Assembly (NCBI GenBank): GCA_963698395.1
Contig: CAVOQQ010000006.1
Span: 1-64,000 of the forward strand
Direction of reading: 5' to 3'
Source: JBBQUN01 sp963698395
Lineage (GTDB): Bacteria; Actinomycetota; Acidimicrobiia; Acidimicrobiales; SZUA-35
Length of the DNA stretch: 64,000 nucleotides
Positions 26,450 through 35,428 of the stretch are shown piece after piece. The notes under the pieces are model-generated. The model saw only the letters and a list, made by a program, of their open reading frames with translations. It searched no databases and had not been told where the DNA came from. Positions within the stretch are counted from its first letter, which is position 1; each line of letters opens with the position of its first letter. A program made the position numbers and the translations under genes.

Positions 26450-27630
26450 GCAGCTACCAGGGCGAGATCTTCGACGCCGACAACCACTACTACGAGGCTC
26501 CCGATGCGTTCACTCGGTATGTCCCGAAGAACATGCAGGCTCGTTGCGTCGAGTGGGTCCAGACCGACAACGGTCGCCGCTACCAGACGGTGGGCGGCAG
26601 GATCAACCGGGCGCTCGCCAACCCCACGTTCGACCCGATCTCGAAGCCCGGTGTGCTGCGAGAATTCTTCACTGGCAACCCCAGTGGCGCCACGAGCATG
26701 GAGTTGATCAGGGGCTCGCTCGAGCCAATGCCGCCCGAATACATGGACCGCGATGCTCGGATCGAGCGGTTCGACGCACAGGGCCTCGCCGGCGCATGGT
26801 TGTTCCCAACGGCGGGCGTCCTCTACGAGGAGCCACTGCAAAACGACATCCCGGCGCTCACCACCGCCTACACCTCGTTCAACCGTTGGCTCGACGAGGA
26901 CTGGGGCTTCAACTACCAGGACAAGCTCTTCTCGGCGCCCTACATCACGCTCGCTGACGTCGACTGGGCCTGCGACCAGTTGGATTGGGCGCTCGATCGT
27001 GACGCCCGGATCCTCGTGATGCGTCCGGGGGCCGTCTTCACCCGGAACGGTCCGCGAAATCCGGGCCACCCCGACTTCGACCGGTTCTGGGCCCGTGTCA
27101 ATGAGGCCGGTATCACCGTGGTCACCCACATCGGGGCGACGAGACACAGCAGCAACGGTTACGACGAGCGCAGCACCGACATCCTCGGCCTCGCACCTCG
27201 TCCGACGATCGCCAACTTCCATCGCACGCGAAACATCAATGATTTTCTGGCCAGCATGATCTTCGACAAGCTGTTCGACCGTTTCCCCAACCTGAGGATC
27301 GCGTCGGTGGAGAATGGTGGAGAGTTCATTGGCGACCTGCTTCGGGTGCTCGGGAAGACAAAGGAGCGGTTGAGCGGATATTTCCCGAACGACCCAGTCG
27401 AGACGTTCCGTAACCATGTGTGGATCAATCCGTTCTGGGAGGACGACCTCGACCTCGTGGTCCAGCAGATGGGCGCCGACCGGGTCATCCTCGGGTCGGA
27501 CTGGCCGCATATGGAAGGTCTGGCCGAGCCTCGTGATCTGCTGGACGGACTGGACGGCATCGCCGAGGACGACCGGTCGAAGATCCTGTTCGAGAACACT
27601 GCGGCGTTGAACGAACGCCAGCCCGTCTGA
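26446..27630 (+). CDS. Amidohydrolase family 2
   Basis: A 394-residue amidohydrolase: IFDADNHYYEAPDAFTRYVP supplies the DxHxx metal motif, then GLAGAWLFPTAGVLYEE, AGITVVTHIGATRHSS (metal His), RIASVENGGEFIGDLLRVLG and VILGSDWPHMEGLAEP, the final Asp/His motif typical of the decarboxylase/hydrolase subgroup. It is related in type to the minus-strand amidohydrolase at 20.9 kb but not a close copy. Probably it opens or decarboxylates a ring or lactone intermediate in the P450 pathway. Confidence 0.8.
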   Translation: MSSYQGEIFDADNHYYEAPDAFTRYVPKNMQARCVEWVQTDNGRRYQTVGGRINRALANPTFDPISKPGVLREFFTGNPSGATSMELIRGSLEPMPPEYMDRDARIERFDAQGLAGAWLFPTAGVLYEEPLQNDIPALTTAYTSFNRWLDEDWGFNYQDKLFSAPYITLADVDWACDQLDWALDRDARILVMRPGAVFTRNGPRNPGHPDFDRFWARVNEAGITVVTHIGATRHSSNGYDERSTDILGLAPRPTIANFHRTRNINDFLASMIFDKLFDRFPNLRIASVENGGEFIGDLLRVLGKTKERLSGYFPNDPVETFRNHVWINPFWEDDLDLVVQQMGADRVILGSDWPHMEGLAEPRDLLDGLDGIAEDDRSKILFENTAALNERQPV

Positions 27631-27658
27631 TTCCTGTCAACCGAGAACGGAGATGACC

Positions 27659-28537
27659 ATGGCCTACAGCGCCATCAAGTACGAGGTAGAGGACGGCCGG
27701 GCCCGCATCACGCTGAACCGGCCGGAGACCCACAACGCCATCACATCGACCATGTTGGAGGAGCTCCAGGACGCGCTCTGGGTCGCCGACGACGACACAT
27801 CGGTGCACAGCGTGATCCTGCGGGGAGCGGGCCGGTCGTTTTGTTCGGGCTACGACCTCGCGGCGCTCGGCCGACCGAAGCAGGAGGGCACCCGCACCGG
27901 CAGGACTCACGACGACGACGTCTGGCTCATCGAGCAGAACAACAGAAAGATTCGGGCGGTATGGGAGATTCACAAGCCCTGCATCGCACAGGTCCACGGC
28001 AACTGTCTCGCCGGTGGCACCGACCTGGCTCTGGTGTGCGACATGGTGATCGCCGCCGACGACGCCCGGATCGGTTTCCCCGCCGCGCGATCCATGGGAG
28101 CCCTGCCCAGCAACCTTTGGATGTATCACTGCGGGCCGCAGTGGGCCAAGCGTCTGCAGCTGACCGGCGACAGCGTCACGGGTGCCGACGCCGAAAAGAT
28201 CGGTCTCGTCATGAAGGCCGTGCCTGCCGATGTGCTCGAAGACGAGGTGGAGGGCCTGGCCGACCGTCTCAGCCTCATCGACCCCGACTTGCTGGCAGCC
28301 AACAAGCGCATCACCAACCTCTCGCTCGAGCTCATGGGCGCCCAGACGCTGCAACGGCTTGCGGCGGAGAATGACGCCCGCGCCCATCGCTCGGCGGCAG
28401 TCCGCGACTACGGACGCTCGGTGCGCGACGACGGCCTCAAGGAGACGCTGCGTCGCCGTGATGAGCCATTCGGTGACGGCTACGCACGGGTGGCCAAACC
28501 CGAAGGACGCTTGGATGGGACGACAACCTCGTCATGA
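27659..28537 (+). CDS. Enoyl-CoA hydratase/isomerase family protein
   Basis: A 292-residue crotonase-fold protein: RARITLNRPETHNAITSTML, the first oxyanion strand GAGRSFCSGYDL, the CoA-binding and second oxyanion segment VHGNCLAGGTDLALVCDM and FPAARSMGALPSN. The second catalytic Glu position reads close to RSMGALP, so hydratase versus isomerase activity is open. I chose the ATG at 27659, because an ATG six bases earlier is too near the GGAG. Its stop overlaps the acyl-CoA dehydrogenase start (ATGA). Confidence 0.8.
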   Translation: MAYSAIKYEVEDGRARITLNRPETHNAITSTMLEELQDALWVADDDTSVHSVILRGAGRSFCSGYDLAALGRPKQEGTRTGRTHDDDVWLIEQNNRKIRAVWEIHKPCIAQVHGNCLAGGTDLALVCDMVIAADDARIGFPAARSMGALPSNLWMYHCGPQWAKRLQLTGDSVTGADAEKIGLVMKAVPADVLEDEVEGLADRLSLIDPDLLAANKRITNLSLELMGAQTLQRLAAENDARAHRSAAVRDYGRSVRDDGLKETLRRRDEPFGDGYARVAKPEGRLDGTTTSS

Positions 28538-29721
28538 ACTTCGACGACGTACCAGAGGATGCAGCCTGGCGCCGGGAGTGCGCCGCGTGGATCGAGGAAC
28601 ACCTCGTAGCGCTCAACGAATCGGGCGGCGACCGCATCGCACGGGTGAAGCACTGGCAGGCACTCAAGTTCGATGCCGGGCTGGCCAAGATCACGTGGTC
28701 GCCCGACGAAGGCGGGCGCAACGGCACCGAGATCCAGCAGATCATCTTCGACCAGGAGCAGGCAAAGCACCGCACCCCATCGGGCGTGCTCGACATCGGA
28801 CTCGGCTTCATTGCACCCACCATCCGGGCTCACGGCACCGACGACCAACGTTCCACCTACCTGCGCGCTGCGGTCCGGGGCGAACACATCTGGTGCCAGA
28901 TGTTCAGTGAGCCCGATGCCGGGTCTGACGTCGCTGGGCTGTCCACCATGGCCGTCCGAGACGGCGACGAGTGGATACTCAACGGGCAGAAGGTGTGGAC
29001 CTCGGGCGCCCAGATCGCCGACTACGGCGAGGTCCTGTGCCGCACCAATTCCGACGCGCCGAAGCACCGGGGGATCACGGCCTTCATCATCGATCTGCGG
29101 ACACCCGGTGTCACGATCCGGCCGCTGAAACAGATGACGGGAACTGCGGAGTTCAACGAGATCTTTCTCGACGAGGTGCGCGTACCGCATGCCAACGTGA
29201 TCGGCGAAGTGAACAACGGGTGGCACGTGGCCGTCACCACGCTGATGAACGAGCGCAAGACCATTGGTGCCGGCGGAGCCAGCAAGCGCAGCAACGTTCC
29301 AATGCGCCTCGCCGACCTGGCCAAGAGGTCGGGCACCATGGACGCGGTCGCTCGGCAGCGCATCGCCGATATCTACGTCCGGTCCGAGATCCTACGGTTT
29401 CTCAGCCTCCGCAGCCTGACGGCCGCACTCCAAGGCCGTCTGCCCGGGCCCGAGGGGTCGGTGGCCAAGCTGGCTTCGGCCCGACTCAATGTCGACACCG
29501 GAGATCTTGGGGTCGCCCTCCTCGGCGCCTCGGCGATGGCAGCCGGCCCCGACGATCTTCGCTGGGTGAAACGATTTCTGTGGGGGCCGGGCCACCGGCT
29601 GGGCGGCGGTACCGACGAAGTGAACCGCAACATCATCGCCGAGCGCGTACTCGGCCTACCGGGCGAGCCTCGCGAAGACGACTCGCTTCCATGGCGTGAA
29701 CTCCCGCGGTCCGCACGATGA
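28534..29721 (+). CDS. Acyl-CoA dehydrogenase
   Basis: A 395-residue FAD-dependent acyl-CoA dehydrogenase: CQMFSEPDAGSDVAGLST and KVWTSGAQIADYG are the two family signatures, and the C-terminal domain ends GGGTDEVNRNIIAERVLGLP. The segment usually reading YEGT is LGGGT, so the catalytic Glu must come from another helix, as in several FadE-type enzymes of actinobacteria. It would introduce the alpha,beta double bond before hydration by the neighbouring crotonase. ATGA overlaps join it to both neighbours. Confidence 0.85.
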   Translation: MNFDDVPEDAAWRRECAAWIEEHLVALNESGGDRIARVKHWQALKFDAGLAKITWSPDEGGRNGTEIQQIIFDQEQAKHRTPSGVLDIGLGFIAPTIRAHGTDDQRSTYLRAAVRGEHIWCQMFSEPDAGSDVAGLSTMAVRDGDEWILNGQKVWTSGAQIADYGEVLCRTNSDAPKHRGITAFIIDLRTPGVTIRPLKQMTGTAEFNEIFLDEVRVPHANVIGEVNNGWHVAVTTLMNERKTIGAGGASKRSNVPMRLADLAKRSGTMDAVARQRIADIYVRSEILRFLSLRSLTAALQGRLPGPEGSVAKLASARLNVDTGDLGVALLGASAMAAGPDDLRWVKRFLWGPGHRLGGGTDEVNRNIIAERVLGLPGEPREDDSLPWRELPRSAR

Positions 29722-31256
29722 CCGCCGACGACACCCGTCCCGAGGCCATGCTCCGGCGCCGCGGCGACCACCCGGCGATCGTGATGGCGGGCTCAGGACG
29801 CATCGTCAGCTACGCCGAACTCGACGACCGATCGACGCGTCTGGCTCACGCGTTCGATGCGGCCGGGTTGCAACCCGGCGACCATGTTGCGCTCATGGTG
29901 GGCAACCAGCCGGAGTTCTTCGATGTGCTGTGGGCTGCGATGCGCGCGGGCCTGTACATCACCCCGATCAATTGGCACCTCGGCGCCGAAGAGGCCGGCT
30001 ACATCATCGACGACAGCGGGGCGAAGGCCTTCGTGACATCGTCCGACCTGGCCGACACCGCAGCCGGGCTGCTGGCCAACAGGCCCGACGTCACCACACG
30101 GCTCATGACCGGCGGTGCAATCGACGGCTACGACGACTTCGAGGCCGCGCTCGCCGCGGCCCCAGGTGTGCCCCGAACCGACGAGCGATCTGGCGCCTTC
30201 ATGCTCTACTCGTCTGGCACGACCGGCTACCCGAAGGGGATCCTGCGCAACCTGCCTCGGACCCCCTTCGGTGCCGAAAGCGACGCCATCGCCATGCTGA
30301 TGACCCACCGGTACGGCGCAAGCGAGGCGTCGGTGTACCTGTGCCCCGCCCCGCTGTACCACGCTGCTCCGATCGGCTTCACGTCGGCCATTCATCGCAT
30401 CGGCGGCACCGTGGTGGTGATGGAACGGTTCGATTCGGCAGCAGCGCTCCGTGCGATCGAGGACCACAGGGTGACGCATGCACAGTTCGTTCCCACGCAT
30501 TTCATCCGGATGCTGCACCTTCCCGATGGCGCTCGGGAGCAGCACGATCTTTCCAGTTTGGCGTGTGTGCTGCACGCCGCGGCACCCTGCCCGGTGCCGA
30601 CGAAGCGTCGGATCATCGAGTGGTTCGGCCCTGTCGTCGAGGAGTACTACGCGGGCTCCGAGGCCTTCGGGTTCACCCTCATCTCCTCAGAAGAGTGGCT
30701 CGAGCACCCGGGCTCGGTTGGCCGCCCAGCCGGCGGCACTGCCGTGCACATTCTGGATGACGCAGATCAAGAACTGCCCGTTGGCGACACGGGCCAGGTC
30801 TGGTTCGAAGCCACCAGCAGCTTCGAGTATCACAACGACCCCACCAAGACCCGCGCTGCACAGAACCAGCGCGGTTGGGCCACCTACGGCGACATCGGCC
30901 GCCTCGACGACGACGGCTATCTGTATCTGACCGATCGCGCGTCGAACATGATCATCTCGGGCGGGGTCAACATCTACCCCCAAGAAGCTGAGATGCTCCT
31001 CAGCGCCCACCCTGACGTCTACGACGTGGCCGTGCTCGGTATCCCCGACGACGAAATGGGCGAGCAGGTCAAGGCGTTCGTGCAACTGCGAGCCGAACCA
31101 TCAGACCCGAACGCCAAAGCGTCTGAACTGATCGCTTACTGCCGAGCAGCGCTCGCGCACTACAAGTGCCCGCGACAGGTTGCCTTCGTCGACACGCTGC
31201 CGCGCATGGACACCGGCAAGCTCGTGAAACGCAAGCTCCTGGACGGCACACCATGA
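29718..31256 (+). CDS. Acyl-CoA synthetase (AMP-binding ligase)
   Basis: A 512-residue ANL-superfamily ligase. The P-loop-like motif is FMLYSSGTTGYPKG, A5 is EEYYAGSEAFGF, A7-A8 are TYGDIGRLDDDGYLYLTDR and IISGGVNIYP, and the catalytic lysine is in PRMDTGKLVKRKL. It activates a carboxylic acid to its CoA thioester for the acyl-CoA dehydrogenase and hydratase encoded just upstream. It overlaps both neighbours by four bases (ATGA). The intact motifs indicate an active enzyme. Confidence 0.88.
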   Translation: MTADDTRPEAMLRRRGDHPAIVMAGSGRIVSYAELDDRSTRLAHAFDAAGLQPGDHVALMVGNQPEFFDVLWAAMRAGLYITPINWHLGAEEAGYIIDDSGAKAFVTSSDLADTAAGLLANRPDVTTRLMTGGAIDGYDDFEAALAAAPGVPRTDERSGAFMLYSSGTTGYPKGILRNLPRTPFGAESDAIAMLMTHRYGASEASVYLCPAPLYHAAPIGFTSAIHRIGGTVVVMERFDSAAALRAIEDHRVTHAQFVPTHFIRMLHLPDGAREQHDLSSLACVLHAAAPCPVPTKRRIIEWFGPVVEEYYAGSEAFGFTLISSEEWLEHPGSVGRPAGGTAVHILDDADQELPVGDTGQVWFEATSSFEYHNDPTKTRAAQNQRGWATYGDIGRLDDDGYLYLTDRASNMIISGGVNIYPQEAEMLLSAHPDVYDVAVLGIPDDEMGEQVKAFVQLRAEPSDPNAKASELIAYCRAALAHYKCPRQVAFVDTLPRMDTGKLVKRKLLDGTP

Positions 31257-31950
31257 CTGAATCAAAGGAGCCCGGCCCCGTGACGCTGGGTCTCGACACG
31301 GTCGGCATTGACCCGATGTGGATAGCGGCCAGTTCGGTGGTTGATGGGCGTACTCCCGTAGGTGCCGAATTCGTTGGATTCGTCGGTACGGGCCAGATGA
31401 GCCGCAACGCCCGGTTCACCCTCGACTGGAGCGGCGATGAGGGCCCGGACTCGATCATCGTGAAGATCCCGTCGACCGATCCCGTCACCCGAGCCATGTC
31501 GTTCGAACATGGCACCTACGCCAAAGAGTGTGAGTTCTATCGCTCGATCGCGGCATTGGTCGACGTCGAGTCACCGACAGCTCTCGCGGTGCACTTCTCT
31601 CGCGGTGCACTTCGACGCTCCGGCCCAGGACTTCGCGATCGTGCTGGAAGACCTCAGCGGGTCCGAACAAGGCGACCAGTTCACTGAACCGACCAACAAT
31701 CAGTTGGTGCTCGCGGTTGGACAGGCCGCGAATCTCCACGCGCCGGTCTGGGGTGCCACGAATGGCCCGGCATTCGGTCTCTATCGCAATGGCGCCTCCG
31801 AAATGGGCGCCACCCTGCAGATGCTGCTGCCGGCGTTTCTTTGCCGCTGTGTTCGAGCGCCTCGGCGATGGGTTGCACGACTGCATCGACGATCACGAGG
31901 CCGGCGATGTCGCCGATCGCCGATCCGATCGCAGGGAGGAATGCGCCGTC
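31253..31950 (+). pseudogene. Aminoglycoside-phosphotransferase-type kinase, broken
   Basis: The N-terminus (AEFVGFVGTGQMSRNARFTL, then DSIIVKIPSTDP) is the nucleotide-binding lobe of an APH/choline-kinase-like protein. A perfect 16-bp tandem duplication then shifts the frame. In the +1 frame it continues DFAIVLEDLSGSEQGDQF and AANLHAPVWG, and after another shift LGDGLHDCIDDHEAGD. The catalytic HxD loop and the C-terminal lobe are absent. It is the last member of the P450 operon (ATGA overlap) and appears recently inactivated. Confidence 0.6.
31582..31613 (+). repeat. Perfect 16-bp tandem duplication
   Basis: TCTCGCGGTGCACTTC occurs twice without spacer (31582-31597 and 31598-31613). Removing one unit restores the reading frame of the kinase gene, so this looks like a replication-slippage event. 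Confidence 0.9.
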
Positions 31951-31963
31951 TGCGCGGTTCCGT

Positions 31964-31975
31964 TAGTGTTCGCAC
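31964..31975 (+). promoter_or_regulatory. Leaderless -10 element of the AhpD-like gene
   Basis: TAGTGT (31964-31969) precedes the ATG at 31976 by exactly six bases (TCGCAC). No Shine-Dalgarno sequence is present. This is the actinobacterial leaderless layout. Confidence 0.5.
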
Positions 31976-33055
31976 ATGGGCAGCATTGAGGATGCGCAGC
32001 AGTCGGCGATCGATGCCACAGCCGCTGCTGGCGACTGGCTGACGGGCGCACAGCGAGCGGCAGTCTGGCGCGAAGTACGCAACGCCGCAGTCAACGAGCT
32101 CGACCACGAACGCAAACGCGCACTGTCGCCGTATGCCGTCAAAGGCGCCCATACCGCCAGTGCCGAGCTGTCCGCGTCGGCGATGGAGGTTGTCCACCGA
32201 GTCGCGTCCGACCCGGGACGGCTGACTCGAACGTGGGCGGACAGCCACATCGCCGATCTCGGCGAGGAGACCTACACCGAGCTGGTCGGCGTCACCGCGA
32301 CGGTCACCGTGGTCGACCGATTTCATCGGGCGATGGGCCGGCCCGAGGTTCCGCTCCCCGATCCTGTCGATGGCCAACCAGCCCGGGTCCGACCCGACGA
32401 CGTCGGTGACATCGGCGCTTGGGTCAGCCAGACAACAGGCCCAACCAAGGCAAACGTCAGCCGAACGCTCAGCCTCGTGCCCGTCACCAATCGGTCGTGG
32501 CGCCAGCTGGTCGACACGCACTACTCACACGGCGCCGAGTTCATGAACCTGCGGTGGGAATTCGCGCTGTCTCGTCCTCAGGCCGAACTCGTTGCGGCCC
32601 GTTCGACGGCGCTCAACGAGTGCTTCTATTGAACGGCGTCACACACCACGCTGCTCCGTGTGAGCAGCGAAGCGAACGGTCTGGCGGTCGACCTCGAAGG
32701 TGCCCTCGATGCGGAACACGTTGGTGAAGTCGGTATCCCCGCGGGACCCGAACTCCTCGCGTTCACCAACGCAGTCGAACTCGCTCGCGGTGACATCAAC
32801 GAGACACGCCGAGCGTTGGCCGCCGTGATCGGTGACCAGGGAGCGATCGAGGCTGCGGCGATCATCGCGATCTTCAATGGGCTCGTCCGTGTCGCCGACG
32901 GCACCGGCATCCAACTCGACGATGGCGTGTTCAACGCATCGGTCACCGAACGCGAATCGCTCCACATCAACCGCTTCGCCGGTGCCACCAACTCAGCGAA
33001 CGTCCGGCCAGACCTCACTGCGACGCCCAGCAAGGTGCACGAACTCTTCGGCTGA
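31976..33055 (+). CDS. AhpD-family protein with in-frame TGA at the second active-site Cys (putative selenoprotein)
   Basis: Read through the TGA at 32630-32632, this is a 359-residue AhpD/carboxymuconolactone-decarboxylase-like protein. The active site reads Glu204, eleven intervening residues, Cys216-Phe-Tyr-[TGA219]-Thr-Ala-Ser-His223. This is the Glu-x11-Cys-x2-Cys-x3-His spacing of AhpD with TGA in place of the second Cys. The same frame stays open for 140 further codons, with family-like helices (AAAIIAIFNGLVRVADGTG). Selenocysteine at CxxC positions of AhpD-like proteins is known from other bacteria. A hairpin meeting bacterial SECIS rules follows the TGA. It would reduce peroxides. 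A TGC-to-TGA mutation is the main alternative. Confidence 0.75.
32630..32669 (+). promoter_or_regulatory. Candidate bacterial SECIS element
   Basis: Downstream of TGA (32630-32632) an 8-bp perfect stem, CGCTGCTC (32649-32656) / GAGCAGCG (32662-32669), closes a five-base loop CGTGT. The loop begins 24 bases after the TGA and has G at position two followed by T. These values lie inside the accepted bacterial SECIS range (loop 16-37 bases away, a G among the first two loop bases, stem of at least four pairs). Confidence 0.65.
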
Positions 33056-33317
33056 GATCCGTCGGCTGGGACTCGTCTGCCGCCAGTCGGTAGGTCCGCC
33101 CACCACGAGTGAGCAGGCACAGCTCTCAACTTACGACGAGATTGGGGTCCGACTCCCGCTGAGTATCGCTGGCGTTCCAAGGCCAGTAGCGCTGCGCTCC
33201 TCGCAACGCCTTCATCTCGTCAGCCGAGCAGTTGGGAGCAGTTATGCAACGGCCGTGCGTGCGCCTGAACGCGCGTTCGGCAGGCACGCATAGCAACAAC
33301 CCTCTGACCCCCACCAC

Positions 33318-33710
33318 ATGCTCGGGATCCGGCTGGGAGGATGGGGTGAGTGCGCTGAACTCATTGCCCCCTTGATCACCGTCGAGGTTGTACTGATCGG
33401 CAATGCGTCTCATCATATGGACCAGCCCTCGCTGCTTGAAGATCTCGACGAGGTGGTGGCACCCGACGGTGCTGTCGTGGTCTGTTCAACCAGCATCCCG
33501 GTTTGGCTTCAGGACTCCGATTGGTCAGCAACGCTTCGGCGCCACCTCAGCGAACAGCTCGGACGAACCGTGAGCAGGAATGGCGTCCCCAATGACGATT
33601 CGGACCTGGTCGTGGTCGCAACCTCGTCGTTTGCCGACGTTGAGACCTGGGTCTTCTCACAAGAGCAGCGGCGGACCGGTGAGAGCATCGTTGGCGAAGT
33701 GATGTCATGA
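33318..33710 (+). pseudogene. SAM methyltransferase fragment
   Basis: The reading EVVLIGNASHHMDQPSLLED, then VVAPDGAVVVCSTSIPVW, is motif II to post-motif III of a class-I methyltransferase (the NASHHMD step and the beta-strand after APDG). The N-terminal SAM-binding GxGxG part is absent. The coding signal starts only near 33370. It stands just upstream of an IS110 relic and is probably a truncated remnant. The region 33056-33317 before it has no recognisable gene. Confidence 0.45.
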
Positions 33711-33762
33711 AGCACCCGGGTTCGGTAGAGGCTCCATCAGACACGGGGTGCCTCTGTGTTTG

Positions 33763-34590
33763 TCAAGCGGCGATCTGGAGGTCTTTGATGCGGGATTGTT
33801 CGTCGGCGAGCATGCGTCGCCAGATGTGGCTGGCCAGTTTGCGCTTGAGGCATCGCATGGCCTCGTTCAGCGTCTTGCCCTCGGCAATCTTCTTGTCGAA
33901 GTAGGCGCGACCATCGCTGCCACGCATTCGGACCTGCGTGACCGCGACCAGCTGCAGCGCCGAGTTGAGCTTGCGGTCCCCGTTCCTTGAGAGCCGATGC
34001 ACGACACGCTCACCGCTTGACGCCTCGATCGGAGCGGCACCGGTGTAGCTGGCGAACGCATCCGCGCTCCGGAACCTCGATGGTCGACCGGCCCGGCCCA
34101 GGAGACGAACCGCAAGGACCGGCCCGACGCCGTCGATCTCGAGGAGGCTGCTTCCGTATTCTTCGAGCGCCGCCTCCATTTGGACCGCGATCTTGGCGAG
34201 CTGGTTGTCGAGCACCCGAATCTGGCGGACGAGATCCCAAGCCAATGCCTTGCGTGCATGGTCGGTTGGGGTGGCCGGTCGAACCGAACGCAGCGACGAT
34301 GCTGCGGACTTCGCGGTCAACGCCGTTCGAGCTCCGCCTGCGACGAGGTCGCGCATCAACGACCGATTCGTCCCGGGCGATCAGCCGCTGGGTCAAATGG
34401 CAGCCGAGCACCTTCGCGTTCTCGACTGCCCATTGGCGTTGCGGGGACTGTTCGGCCCAGCCGGAACAGCTGCCGATAGCCAGCGGTGCTTGCGTCGATT
34501 CTCAGCGATGCCACCGCCCGTGTTCGTCGCCCTCCACATAGGCACGCTCAACGCCTCCGTCGTAGCGATCAGCGTTTGACCGTCGCACGC
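33763..34590 (-). mobile_element. IS110-family transposase remnant
   Basis: The C-terminal transposase_20 domain is intact in one frame: LEEYGSSLLEIDGVGPVLAV, FRSADAFASYTGAAPIEASS, RKLNSALQLVAVTQVRM and a terminal helix. The N-terminal DEDD half is scattered over other frames (RQWAVENAKVLGCHLTQRL, then LIARDESVV). The start region near 34590 is very degraded, and no clear IS ends are visible. It is an inactive IS110-type element adjacent to a truncated methyltransferase. Confidence 0.7.
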
Positions 34591-34868
34591 GCCAGCGTGT
34601 CGGAGCCCATCGGCGGTGGCGCCGGCCGTCAACGATTTCGACCGCCCGGTGTCAGCACCATCGATTTGGAGCTACTTCGACCACAGGTCACGACTCATCG
34701 AAGGGTCCCTTCTCGCCGAGAAGCCAACTCGAGATCCGACACCGGCCGTCGCTGAAGGTGCCGAGCGATCACTCATGTAGCCGGCGAAGTGGGGCCTGGC
34801 GTGTTGGGAGGGCCCGCCAGCCGCTCGAGGCGGCAACGCGGTTTGGTCCAGGCTTGATCGCCGAGGCT

Positions 34869-35216
34869 CTACAGGTCCAGATGAAGTCGGAGTGCGTCAT
34901 CGAGTTGGTCCATCAGATCGAACCCGAGTGTCCCGACGACCGGGCCGACACGCTCGATCGCAACAGACCTGATCTGCTCGGCTTGCGCCTTGGAATCGGC
35001 AGAGAGTCCGGTTTCCTCTGCTGACAGGAGAACCTGGAACGGATAGATGCGATCGATGTTCGAGGTGACCGGCACCACCGTTATCACCCCACGACCGAGC
35101 CGTGCCGCAGTGGTGTTGGCGCCATCGTTGCTCACGACCACGCCCGGACGAGTGTGAGCAGCTTCGTTTCCGATCACCGGATCGAGATTGACCAGTCGGA
35201 TCTCGCTCCGACGCAT
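34869..35216 (-). CDS. mazF: MazF/PemK-type mRNA endoribonuclease toxin
   Basis: A 115-residue MazF-fold protein: SEIRLVNLDPVIGNEAAHTR, PGVVVSNDGAN, GVITVVPVTSNI and IRSVAIERVGPVVGTL match the MazF core strands with the usual Arg and Thr active-site neighbourhood. It cleaves mRNA unless bound by its antitoxin. The ATG at 35216 overlaps the antitoxin stop as TGATG. The gene looks complete. Confidence 0.85.
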   Translation of the reverse strand: MRRSEIRLVNLDPVIGNEAAHTRPGVVVSNDGANTTAARLGRGVITVVPVTSNIDRIYPFQVLLSAEETGLSADSKAQAEQIRSVAIERVGPVVGTLGFDLMDQLDDALRLHLDL

Positions 35217-35428
35217 CAGCTGTCGGAAACGACGTTGTCCCACACGTCGTTGGTGGGATCGTCGGCCCACTCGGTGAACGCTGCGGCATAGGCGTCGGTC
35301 AGCTCGGAAGCTCGCAGTAGACGGATGGCACGGTGGAGCGCTGCAGATCGAGACGCGATCCGGTGGTTCTTGGTGTAGTTGTCGAGAAACTCGACGTCTT
35401 CGTCTGGGATGCTCACGCTGACCTTCAT
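35216..35428 (-). CDS. mazE: Ribbon-helix-helix MazE-type antitoxin
   Basis: A 70-residue protein whose N-terminus, MKVSVSIPDEDVEFLDNYTK, then RSAALHRAIRLLR, is a CopG-type ribbon-helix-helix DNA-binding domain. The acidic C-terminal tail (TEWADDPTNDVWDNVV) would wrap the toxin. It precedes MazF with a one-base overlap. It likely represses its own promoter upstream of 35428, where TACTAAAGTAGTA forms a dyad (about 35438-35450). Confidence 0.85.
   Translation of the reverse strand: MKVSVSIPDEDVEFLDNYTKNHRIASRSAALHRAIRLLRASELTDAYAAAFTEWADDPTNDVWDNVVSDS

Noticed and set aside
33126..33416. Minus-strand 96-codon frame between the AhpD-like gene and the methyltransferase fragment
   Set aside because: No recognisable words, and it overlaps the methyltransferase fragment. 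Coding is not supported.
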